Below are positions 47,096-55,130 of a stretch of 64,000 bases of DNA, piece after piece. How positions within the stretch are numbered: the first letter of the stretch is position 1; each line of letters begins with the position of its first letter. The stretch comes from Microbacterium tenebrionis (GTDB lineage Bacteria > Actinomycetota > Actinomycetes > Actinomycetales > Microbacteriaceae): NCBI RefSeq assembly GCF_903645325.1, contig NZ_CAHJXQ010000003.1, positions 1-64,000 on the forward strand, read 5' to 3'. The notes beneath the pieces were generated by a model. The model was not told the origin of the DNA and searched no databases. It saw only the letters and a list, made by a program, of their open reading frames with translations. Position numbers and translations under genes: made by a program.

Positions 47096-47764
47096 TTAGT
47101 GACGGGCAGAGATGTGGCCGTGGAGGAAGGCGCGGACGCCAGCATCGGAGAGCCGGTGTAGTTCCGCTACGGGGAGTGGGATGGCCCCGTGGTAGGTGCG
47201 GGTGGTGATGTCTCCGGCGATGAGCTGCACCAGGTGGACGGCGGCGAGGTCAGCGTCAGTCACGGTCAGGTGTCCGGCCGTGGCGATGCGGCTGAGGTGT
47301 TCGGCGATCTCTTTACGTACACGGAGCGGACCGACTTCTTGCCAGGCTCGGAGTGTGGTCTCGGCGATGTGTCCGGCATCTGCATGAATCTGTCGCACCA
47401 GCGCGAAGTGCGGAGCATGCTCAGGTGCGGGAGACGCCCACACACGTCCGAACTCGATCAGGTCGTCTTCGATGTCCACGATCTTGCCCAGGTAGCGACG
47501 TACGGTCGCGATCTGCTCATCTGCGGTGCGTCTGGCGCTGTCAACGATCACTGCCTCGAAGAGGGCAGCCTTGTCGCCGAACTGGTTGTAGATCGTCCGT
47601 GTTGACACTCCTGCTCTCCGAGCGATGGTGTCGATGCTCGCACGGGTGTATCCGTCCTCGGCGAACACCAGCAGTGCGCCGTCGAGAAGCGCACGCCGTT
47701 TGTCGACACGGGTGCTCCTCGGTGGGCGCTCCTTGGGGTCAGCGCTGTCCTGTCCTCGGCTCAT
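47096..47764 (-). CDS. TetR-family regulator
   Basis: 222 residues from the ATG at 47764. HTH: RRALLDGALLVFAEDGYTRA, SIDTIARRAGVSTRTIYNQF. C-terminal TetR_C-type domain. Divergent from the FMN reductase/MFS pair over a spaced inverted repeat. Longer upstream reading crosses that operator and is not used. Confidence 0.9.
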   Translation of the reverse strand: MSRGQDSADPKERPPRSTRVDKRRALLDGALLVFAEDGYTRASIDTIARRAGVSTRTIYNQFGDKAALFEAVIVDSARRTADEQIATVRRYLGKIVDIEDDLIEFGRVWASPAPEHAPHFALVRQIHADAGHIAETTLRAWQEVGPLRVRKEIAEHLSRIATAGHLTVTDADLAAVHLVQLIAGDITTRTYHGAIPLPVAELHRLSDAGVRAFLHGHISARH

Positions 47765-47778
47765 GCCCCTCACCCTAC

Positions 47779-47815
47779 TACAACGATGCTTGTACTGACT
47801 GCAATGATCGTTGTA
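47779..47815. promoter_or_regulatory. TetR operator candidate
   Basis: TACAACGAT (47779-47787) and ATCGTTGTA (47807-47815) are perfect inverted 9-mers in the divergent promoter region of the TetR and FMN-reductase genes. The 19-bp gap suggests two half-sites or two overlapping dimers. Confidence 0.65.
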
Positions 47816-47869
47816 CCTTGGAGGGGCGGGTCGGCGCGCGACGCGCACGAACGAGACGGAGGGAACCAG

Positions 47870-48484
47870 ATGATCAGAGTCGCAATCGTGATAGCGAGCA
47901 CTCGACCGGGGAGGCGAGGAGATCAGGTCGCCAGATGGGTGCATGAGCAGGCCGCCGCCCGCACCTCGCAGGATGCCGGGGTCGAGTACGCCGTGGTCGA
48001 CCTCGCCGAGGTGGGTCTGCCGTTGCTCGATGAGCCGGTTCCCGCGGCTATCGGTGATTACCGAAACGATCACACCCGCCGATGGGCCGACCTCATCGCT
48101 TCATTCGACGGGTTCATTTTCGTGGTGCCCGAATACAACCACGCCATCCCCGCGGCTTTGAAGAACGCGATCGACTATCTCTTCGCCGAGTGGCATGACA
48201 AGGCCGCGGCCTTCGTCAGTTACGGGCTTAACGGAGGGGTTCGTGCGGTGGAGCAGCTGCGTATGACGCTCGCCGAGGTCAAGGTCGCCTGTGTGCGCAG
48301 CCAGGTCGCGTTGGCGCTCTTTACCGATTTCACCATCACTGACATGACTGAGCCGGGCACCTTTGCCCCGGCGGAGCATCATCTGCCGACACTGGAGCGG
48401 ATGCTCGGCGAGCTGATCGAGTGGACTCGCGCAATGGCTACGCTCCGCCAACCGGCGGGTACGACCTCTCTTGCGCAACGATGA
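47870..48484 (+). CDS. NADPH-dependent FMN reductase
   Basis: 204 residues, flavodoxin-like fold. VAIVIASTRPGRRGDQVARW is the FMN phosphate loop and VVPEYNHAIPAALKNAIDYL the flavin-ring motif of the ChrR/YieF/azoreductase family. Such enzymes reduce quinones, azo compounds or chromate. ATG at 47870, GAGGGAA upstream. Overlaps the MFS gene by ATGA. Confidence 0.92.
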   Translation: MIRVAIVIASTRPGRRGDQVARWVHEQAAARTSQDAGVEYAVVDLAEVGLPLLDEPVPAAIGDYRNDHTRRWADLIASFDGFIFVVPEYNHAIPAALKNAIDYLFAEWHDKAAAFVSYGLNGGVRAVEQLRMTLAEVKVACVRSQVALALFTDFTITDMTEPGTFAPAEHHLPTLERMLGELIEWTRAMATLRQPAGTTSLAQR

Positions 48485-49959
48485 CGCGAGGCATCATGGC
48501 CGACACCGCAACCAGCATCCGAGCGACACCGCGTGGTGCAGTGACGCTCACTGTTGTGCTGCTGGGCTTCCTCGCGCTTCCGATGTCGATGTCTGGTGCT
48601 GGAGTTGCTGTGCCTCGAATCGGCTCCGACCTAGACGCTAGCGGACCGGCAGCACAGTGGGTCGTCACCGCCTACTTCCTGACCGCTTCATCCTTCATGC
48701 TCGTGGCCGGGTCTCTCGGTGACGCGATCGGCAGACGACGCATCTACCGCGCCGGTGCTATCGCATACACCCTCGGATGCGTTGGTGCCGCGCTCGCCCC
48801 AAACATCGCCGTCCTGCTGGCTGCCAGAGTGCTGACCGGGCTCGGAGCAGCAGGCGTGATGGCAGGTGGCGGGGCCATCCTCGGAGCGACATTCACAGGC
48901 GCAGCCCGCGCTCGGGCGTTCGCGGCGATGGGCACCATTTCCGGTCTCGGCCTCGCCCTCGGCCCGTCGCTCTCCGGCTGGCTGGTGGATGGGCTGGGCT
49001 GGCGACTCGGGTTCGGCGCGTTCGTCCTGCCCGGTCTCATCCTGATCGCCGGAACTCTGTTGATGCACGAGACCCGCGCGGAGACGACTCCGCGCATCGA
49101 CGTCGCGGGTGCGGCCGCGTTCATCGCGGGGCTTGCTGCCCTCATGGTTGCCGTCACGCAGGGCTCCTCACTCGGCTGGACGTCTCCCGCCGTCCTCCTC
49201 CTGTTGGCCTGCGTGGCACTCCTGCTGACTGCCTTCGTGGTCATCGAGCGTCGCGCCGCCAATCCGATCCTCAACCTCGCGTTGCTGCGCCGTCGGGGGT
49301 TCATGGGGTGGCTGCTGGCCGCGATAACCATGTCCGCCGGTTTCGGTGGTGTCTTGAACTTCCTACCCAGTTATCTCCAAGACCCGGTTGGATTGACTGC
49401 CGCGAACGCCGGGCTGGTCCTGATGTTGCCGACCCTGCCGATGATGATCATGCCCGCCGTGGGCGGCTGGCTCGTCAGCAAGGGCACCTCGCCGGTGCTG
49501 GTCATCACTGCCGCGCTGCTCGCAATCGCCGGAGGCAATGCCTTGCTCGCGACCTTGCACCCGGCCACTACACCGCTCGACCTGGCGTGGCCCCTGGTGT
49601 TGCTTGGTGCGGGTGTCGGTCTGGCGTCGGGGATCATCGACGCCCAGGCGATGAACGAAGTCAGCGAGAAGCAGGTCGGGATGGCTGCGGGGATGCTCAA
49701 CACCGTCCGCGGCACCTCCAACGCTCTTGTCCTCGGTCTCTTCGGTTCAGCGCTCATCACGATCCTGACTGGAAAGATCGGCTCCGCAGAACTCGCAGGA
49801 CAGGTCGCCACGGGCAACCTCCCGAACACGGCGGATGCAGAGTTCTTGGCCTGGCAACTCACCGACACTTGGCGAATCGTCCTGATCGCACTTGCGATTC
49901 TGTGCGTCGTTGCCGCCATCGCCACCAACGCACTCGTACGCCGTCCGCGCCATAGATGA
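48481..49959 (+). CDS. MFS exporter, DHA2-type
   Basis: 492 residues, about 14 membrane segments. GSLGDAIGRRRIYRAGAIAY is motif A, TISGLGLALGPSLSGWLVDG the motif-C region. QacA/EmrB-like drug:H+ antiporter. Coupled to the FMN reductase by ATGA and controlled with it by the divergent TetR: a reduce-and-export cassette. An in-frame ATG at 48496 is possible. Confidence 0.9.
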   Translation: MTRGIMADTATSIRATPRGAVTLTVVLLGFLALPMSMSGAGVAVPRIGSDLDASGPAAQWVVTAYFLTASSFMLVAGSLGDAIGRRRIYRAGAIAYTLGCVGAALAPNIAVLLAARVLTGLGAAGVMAGGGAILGATFTGAARARAFAAMGTISGLGLALGPSLSGWLVDGLGWRLGFGAFVLPGLILIAGTLLMHETRAETTPRIDVAGAAAFIAGLAALMVAVTQGSSLGWTSPAVLLLLACVALLLTAFVVIERRAANPILNLALLRRRGFMGWLLAAITMSAGFGGVLNFLPSYLQDPVGLTAANAGLVLMLPTLPMMIMPAVGGWLVSKGTSPVLVITAALLAIAGGNALLATLHPATTPLDLAWPLVLLGAGVGLASGIIDAQAMNEVSEKQVGMAAGMLNTVRGTSNALVLGLFGSALITILTGKIGSAELAGQVATGNLPNTADAEFLAWQLTDTWRIVLIALAILCVVAAIATNALVRRPRHR

Positions 49960-50270
49960 GCGCGACGATCGGCCTGACTATGCCCTGGACTCGACACGAG
50001 CGGCTTCGACAACGCTGCCGCTTTCGAGGCCGCAGACACGTCGGCACTGAGTTCAATGCGGCAGGCTTCGGTCGGCACTCATCAGCGGGCCTCGGTGCTA
50101 CGAGATTGCCCTACCCAACTGTTCATGCACAGCTCGCGCGCTGCCCAGGATCGCCGCCTTGATATGACGCACGCGGCGCGCTTGCTAACCGGCGGCTGGT
50201 GTAGGGGCGTGCTGACGAGACGTCCCGGTATGGGTGCTGGTGGCGCACCTCCCTTCTGGGAGGCGTCACC
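49960..50270 (+). other. Intergenic region with SD-blocking hairpin
   Basis: 311 bp without a credible gene. Its end carries CCTCCC-TTCT-GGGAGG (50248-50263), extendable to GGTG/CACC (50239-50270). The GGGAGG arm is the ribosome site seven bases before the GTG at 50271, the same design as before traA. Confidence 0.55.
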
Positions 50271-51137
50271 GTGGACGAGCACACTTCACCCGCCAGCGAC
50301 GATGCTGCGGGACCGGCTGGCCCGGCCAGCCACGGATTCCAGAGCCCCGAGGGACTACGTGCCCTGTTGATCCGCTTGCATGAAGCCGGGCCTGGTGCCT
50401 GGCGGGGCGACCGTGAAGCGGCGGAGCTAATGCGATACACGGCAGTGAGGTATCGGCGGCTGGCTCGCAGATACGGGATGGATGCCTGGGAGGTCGCTTC
50501 GATGGCGTTCGAGGTCATGCTCGCCCCCTCAACGCGCAACGCGGGGAATCCGTGGGCTGTTGTCACCCACGCCGTGCAGATCACCTGTCTCGCGGAGGCT
50601 CGTGCTGCCGGGCTGTTGGTGGCGACCAGCAAGGCCCGCCGCACGCCCAGGATCGCCGGATTCCACGACGCCGTTCGGTTCGCTGAACGAGAGGGCCTGA
50701 CCGACTACCATCCCGCGTTCGCCGTCGCTGCCGACAATGACGACCCGGAGCCCGGCGAGGACGACGGGCAACTCACCGCCGTGCTGTCGGAAGTGGTGGG
50801 GTTGTTCGTCTCGGCGGGCTGGGATGCCGCGCTCGTGGCCGACTGCGTGGTGCATGTCGCCTATCGGCTGGCCGATCTGCCTTCGAGGTCCCGTGCAGTG
50901 GAGGTGCTGCGCCGCGACCGCACCGTGCCGGTCCTGCTGGGCCTGCCGCCACGGTCTTGGACCGCGTTGCTGCGGATCGTGTTGGGGCATCCCGCCGCGA
51001 AGCACTCCGGCACACCGACCGGCGACGGCCTACTGCTGCGCCTGCTCAGCGGCGAACTACCGGACCGCCTGCGTGACGACGACACTCTGAGAGACGCGAT
51101 CCGCGCCGCCAACCCCAACCCGACGCCTGAACCGTGA
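50271..51137 (+). CDS. Hypothetical protein, weakly sigma-factor-like
   Basis: 288 residues, helical, soluble. RYTAVRYRRLARRYGMDAWE, VASMAFEVMLAPSTRNAGNP and WAVVTHAVQITCLAEARAAG resemble sigma-70 region 2, but no clear region 4 HTH follows (RSWTALLRIVLGHPAAKH is unassigned). I recall comparable proteins beside serine integrases in actinobacterial elements but cannot name the family. GTG start with its Shine-Dalgarno in a hairpin. Confidence 0.6.
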   Translation: MDEHTSPASDDAAGPAGPASHGFQSPEGLRALLIRLHEAGPGAWRGDREAAELMRYTAVRYRRLARRYGMDAWEVASMAFEVMLAPSTRNAGNPWAVVTHAVQITCLAEARAAGLLVATSKARRTPRIAGFHDAVRFAEREGLTDYHPAFAVAADNDDPEPGEDDGQLTAVLSEVVGLFVSAGWDAALVADCVVHVAYRLADLPSRSRAVEVLRRDRTVPVLLGLPPRSWTALLRIVLGHPAAKHSGTPTGDGLLLRLLSGELPDRLRDDDTLRDAIRAANPNPTPEP

Positions 51138-51262
51138 ACCTCGTCAGAGCACACTCTCTGGGTGGCGTCGAGGGGCCCCGTCATCCACGAGAACCAACAT
51201 GTAGCAGATTGATCACTCCATGACCGCTATATGTAGTGGTTTCGAGTGCGCACCTGTCAGGT

Positions 51263-51472
51263 ATGACGACCACAGCAGCGCACAGCACCCCCGAAACTTC
51301 TCTGACGCCCTCGGCTCGTGAGCGGCGGGGCCGGACCCCGAGCGGGCTGCCGCCGGGTTTCGATGTCGTGGCGTGGACGATGGAGGCGTGTGAGCGTTCC
51401 GCGGTGCCGGTCGGGGTCACCGATCCGGTGACACTGGCCAAGCTCCGCATCCTCACCCGCCCCGAGAACTGA
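51263..51472 (+). CDS. Small hypothetical protein next to the integrase
   Basis: 69 residues: a basic, Pro/Thr-rich N-terminal half (RERRGRTPSGLPPGF) and a C-terminal helix (VTDPVTLAKLRILTRPEN). Unknown. Recombination directionality factors of serine integrases are small and often encoded beside the integrase, so this convergent neighbour is a candidate. A GTG at 51236 could extend it by nine residues. Confidence 0.5.
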   Translation: MTTTAAHSTPETSLTPSARERRGRTPSGLPPGFDVVAWTMEACERSAVPVGVTDPVTLAKLRILTRPEN

Positions 51473-51535
51473 CCCTCCACACGCGAGCACCGCCGTCCTT
51501 CCTGCCAGGGTGGCGGCGCTCTCGCCCGGGGCGGG

Positions 51536-53023
51536 TCAGGCTTTGAAGGTGAGTTCCACCCGTTCGGGCCGGAACCTCGCCCCGCGCTTACCGGGCTCTG
51601 CGGGTTTGACGGTGAGGGTGTCGATCAGGGCGGCGATGATCGCGCGCTTCTGCGGGATCGACCACTCCACCTCCCACGCCGCCCGCAACGCTTCCTCGTC
51701 GCCGATGGGGATGCCCTTCAATGCCGAAGACTTCGCGCTACGACCCAGCACGAGTTCGGCGTTGCTGATGGTCGCGGTGGCGGCGGTCTTGGCGGCGTGC
51801 AGTTCGGTGCGGGAGAGCAGGCCCGCGCCGTAGTCGCGGGCCATGTCCTCCATGCGCTGACGGGCGGCGGTGATCTGTTCCATCGCCGCCGACACCCCCG
51901 CATCGGCGCCCGGTGCAGTGGTGGGAAGTGTGGTCGCGGCCAGGCGCGCGATCATGGCCTCGCTCACCAGGGTTTCGATGCCGTGCGCGGACACGACGAG
52001 CCCGCCACGCTCGGGCCTGCCGGGCAGGGGTAGGCAGCGGTAGAAGCGGCGCTTCCCGATTGAGGTCTCGCCCCGGTGCAGGCCGGAGGAGACGAGGGTG
52101 TTGCCGCACTTGGCGCAGGTGATCAGCCCCGCCAGCAGGCTCTTGGATGAGCGGCCCACCCGCCGGTCGGGGTGGTTGAACACCGCCCGGATACGCGCCG
52201 TCTCTTCCGGGGTGATGATCGCTTCCCAGTTCCCCGGCCCGAGAATCGCCCGGTCACGGCGTTCCCACGTCGCCGTCGTCTTCGATGCTGGTTCGTAGGC
52301 GCGTTGCCCCGAAATCCTGGCCGAGCACAGGATCGAGCCGACCGTGCTCTCGTGCCACACGTTCAACCGGCTCTTGCCCTTCGACGGCGGCACCGGCCCG
52401 CCCTCGCGGTTGAGCCACCGGGTGATCTGCCGCACCGACTGGCCCGCGAGGAACCGGTCGGCCATCTCCCGGATCACCGCGGCCTCCTCCGGGATCAGGA
52501 CCCCGCCGACGCCGTACCCGTACTTCGCCCCGCCATGCCAGTCGCCTCGCTCGGCCTTCTGCTGATTCGCACGGCGGATGCGGTCTGCTTTGTGCCCGGA
52601 CTCGTAGGAGGCGATCGCCACGAGCTGCCTGGCCATCAACCGGCCTTCGTGGGTGTTCAGATCGAACGCGCCGCCCTTGACCGTCTCGATGCGGATCGGA
52701 TGGGCTTCCACGAGGTCGATGAGGTCTTCCAGCTCGCGCGGGCGACGGTAGAGGCGATCCACATGCCACGCCACAATCCGCGACGGCCCCAGCTTCACGC
52801 GTTCGAGGAGGTCGAGATAGCCGGGGCGCTTCTTGCCCGAGTAGGCGGAGATGTCGTTGTCCATGAACACCGCCGGATCGGTGATCCCGAGCCGGACGCA
52901 CAGCTCCAGGCAGTCCTGGCGCTGCCGCTCGACTCCGGCCTCCGCGCCGGTACGATCCTCACTGATACGCAGGTACACCACCACCTGCTCCACACCGCTG
53001 CTGCTTGCTGCTGTGCCGCCCAT
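51536..53023 (-). CDS. Large serine integrase of the inner element
   Basis: 495 residues, full length. Catalytic domain with VVVYLRISEDRTGAEAG (active Ser), AWHVDRLYRRPRELEDLI and ARQLVAIASYESG. Recombinase domain (ARISGQRAYEP region), zinc ribbon (LITCAKCGNTLVSSGLHRG...YRCLP, His-containing) and coiled-coil to the C-terminus. The ATG at 53023 has GGGGAGG seven bases upstream. It sits 54 bp from attR, as expected for an integrase beside its attP. Its target is the relaxase Walker A codon. Confidence 0.94.
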   Translation of the reverse strand: MGGTAASSSGVEQVVVYLRISEDRTGAEAGVERQRQDCLELCVRLGITDPAVFMDNDISAYSGKKRPGYLDLLERVKLGPSRIVAWHVDRLYRRPRELEDLIDLVEAHPIRIETVKGGAFDLNTHEGRLMARQLVAIASYESGHKADRIRRANQQKAERGDWHGGAKYGYGVGGVLIPEEAAVIREMADRFLAGQSVRQITRWLNREGGPVPPSKGKSRLNVWHESTVGSILCSARISGQRAYEPASKTTATWERRDRAILGPGNWEAIITPEETARIRAVFNHPDRRVGRSSKSLLAGLITCAKCGNTLVSSGLHRGETSIGKRRFYRCLPLPGRPERGGLVVSAHGIETLVSEAMIARLAATTLPTTAPGADAGVSAAMEQITAARQRMEDMARDYGAGLLSRTELHAAKTAATATISNAELVLGRSAKSSALKGIPIGDEEALRAAWEVEWSIPQKRAIIAALIDTLTVKPAEPGKRGARFRPERVELTFKA

Positions 53024-53057
53024 GACGACCTCCCCTTGTCGCCTGGTAGGTACGCCG

Positions 53058-53080
53058 GTCAAACCCGACACGTCGACAAG
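53058..53080. other. attR of the inner element
   Basis: P arm GTCAAACCCGACA (53058-53070), seven bases, then AA (53078-53079), then relaxase sequence GACCACC. The AA starts the Lys codon AAG at 53078-53080. It is symmetrical with attL. Confidence 0.88.
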
Positions 53081-54946
53081 ACCACCGCGCTACGCGCCTT
53101 GCATCGGGCATGGACGGCAGCGCACGGCCAAGACTCCGTGATCGGCCTCGCGCCCTCGGCGGCCGCCGCCGAAGTCCTCGGAGACTCGCTCGGCGTTCGG
53201 GCCGAGAACACAGCCAAGTTCCTCCATGAACACCATCACGGGCGCTGGAACCTGGAGTCCGGGCAGCTCGTGCTCGTGGATGAGTCCTCCCTCGCCGGAA
53301 CGCTCGCGCTGGATCGGATCGCCGCGCACGCGGCGGAGGTCGGGGCCAAGGTCGTGCTCATCGGGGACTGGGCGCAACTGTCCGCCGTGGAGACGGGCGG
53401 GGCGTTCGGGACACTCGTGCGCGACCGCCACCAGGTGCCCGAACTCACCGACGTGCGCCGCTTCGCCCACGACTGGGAGAAGACCGCGAGCCTCGGCCTG
53501 CGCCACGGACGACCCGACGCACTCAAGAGTTACAACGGGCAAGGCCGGCTGATTGAGGATGACGCCGAGACGATGCAGGATGCGATCTACACGGCGTGGC
53601 GTGCCGACCGCGATGCCGGGCTGAGGACGCTGATGATCGCGGGCACCGGCGAGATGGTCGCCGAACTGAACGAGCGCGCCCGCGCCGACCTCCTCACCGC
53701 TGGTCGCGTCGAAGCCGAAGGGGTCCGGCTGCATGACGGCACCACTGCCGGGGTCGGTGATCTGGTCGTCACCCGGCTCAACGACCGCCGCCTGACCACC
53801 GGCAGGACGTGGGTCAAGAATGGTGACCGCTGGCAGGTCACCCACCGCTACGAGGACGGCTCTCTTGCGGTGCGTCGCCTCGGCAAAGGCGACCAGCCAC
53901 GCGGCAAAGCACTCGTGCTACCCGCGAAGTACGTCCGCGAAGAACTCGAACTCGGCTATGCCAGCACCGTCCACCGCGCCCAAGGAGCCAGCGTCGACAC
54001 CGCGCACGCGCTCGTCGATCCGGAGAAGGCGGCGCGGGAGTTGTTCTACGTCGCCATGACGCGAGGCAAGCACCGCAACCACGCCTACGTCATCGTGCCC
54101 GACCCGCACGAGGTCGAACCCCACCTCGACCAGCGGGGGCCGCTGACGATTCTCGACCGCCTCGCCGAAGTCCTGGGGCGCAGCGACGCTGACCTGTCGG
54201 CGACCGAGACGCTGAAACTCGAGGTCGACCGCCACACCTCGCTGTCCACGCTGATGGACGAGTACGACGTGCTCGCCCGCGAAACCCAGATCGACCGCTG
54301 GGCGACCCTGCTCGATGTCGCACCCTTCGCCGAGGACGTGGCCGACGACGTGTTCACCAGCCCCTACTACGAACGCCTCGAAGCAGCACTCGCCCGACAC
54401 GAAGCCGCCGGACATCTCGCCTCCGTCGCACTCAACGCCCTCGCGCCACGACTGACACCCGGCGACGAGCAGACCGACCCGGCTGCGCAGTTGGCGACCA
54501 TGCTCGACCAGGCGACCGGCCAACTGTCACCGGGCAAGAACCGTAGGCGTCGGGTCGCTGGGCTCATCGCCACTCCAGCCCGGCCCATCCCCGACGACAT
54601 GCAGACGGCGCTTGATGAACGCCAAGCACTCATCGAAGCCCGCGCCCGGCGACTCGTGAACGACGCTGAGCAAGCCGGGGCCGCGTGGCTCTTGCCGCTC
54701 GGCAAGCCTCCCTCTGTGTCGAGAGCGCGAGCACAGTGGCAGACCGAGGCGGCCACCATTGCGCTGTACCGACACCGCTACGACATCGGCGGCTCGTCAC
54801 CGTTGGGCGACGCCAAGAGCATCCGCACCCCCGAACAAGCCGCTGAACGCCGTGCGGCGCAGGCCGCTCTCGTCCGGCTCCGGCAGCTCAGCACACGCAC
54901 CGCCAGTTCCCAGCGCCCGAGCATCGACCAAGCACCCCGTCTCTAG
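53078..54946 (+). pseudogene. MobF relaxase, 3' part (helicase domain)
   Basis: 622 residues continuing the outer relaxase in the same frame from KTTALRALHRAW. Walker B region LVLVDESSLAGTLALDRIAA with VVLIGDWAQLSAVE, GYASTVHRAQGASVDTAHAL, and ELFYVAMTRGKHRNHAYV are RecD/TraI-type helicase motifs. C-terminus is hydrophilic and helical. There is no proper start codon near the junction, so it is probably silent until the element excises; joined, the protein would be about 1185 residues, normal for TraA. Confidence 0.9.
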
Positions 54947-55028
54947 CTGGTGCTCGGTTCTTCCTGCGCGCGGGAGTGCTTCTCTCGTAAGCTGGTGCTA
55001 TGTGACCGTGCTCGCGAGGAGGAGTCCC

Positions 55029-55130
55029 ATGTTGACCGAAGAGGACGCCTCCGGAAGAGGTTCCCCACAGCTCTCAGACCCATGCGTACCTGGCGTGACT
55101 ATTCGCATCGACGACGGAGCAGGGCGGTGA
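55029..55130 (+). CDS. 33-codon upstream ORF coupled to the PHP-ATPase gene
   Basis: Starts MLTEEDASGRGSPQLSDPCV with a strong AGGAGGAG ribosome site and ends TGA at 55128-55130, overlapping the GTG of the next gene (GTGA). The ribosome site is much better than that of the gene it precedes. Either a leader peptide for translational coupling or the stump of a small excisionase-like gene that often follows relaxases. No family recognised. Confidence 0.5.
   Translation: MLTEEDASGRGSPQLSDPCVPGVTIRIDDGAGR

Larger units (their letters stand above)
41068..53079. mobile_element. 12,012-bp serine-integrase element inside a relaxase gene
   Basis: Bounded by half-sites TGTTGGGTTTGAC (41075-41087) and GTCAAACCCGACA (53058-53070), inverted with one mismatch in 13, each exactly seven bases from the shared AA. 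Rejoining the flanks restores GSGKTTALR, a perfect Walker A motif. Contents: M23-like protein, MarR and quinone-reductase pair, MobF relaxase, TetR, FMN reductase, MFS pump, two unknown genes and the integrase. With relaxase and integrase but no mating-pair genes it fits an integrative mobilizable element. Confidence 0.92.

Noticed and set aside
52172..53077. N-terminal extension of the relaxase 3' part into the integrase region
   Set aside because: It is antisense to the integrase gene and carries no relaxase-like residues before the Walker A lysine.
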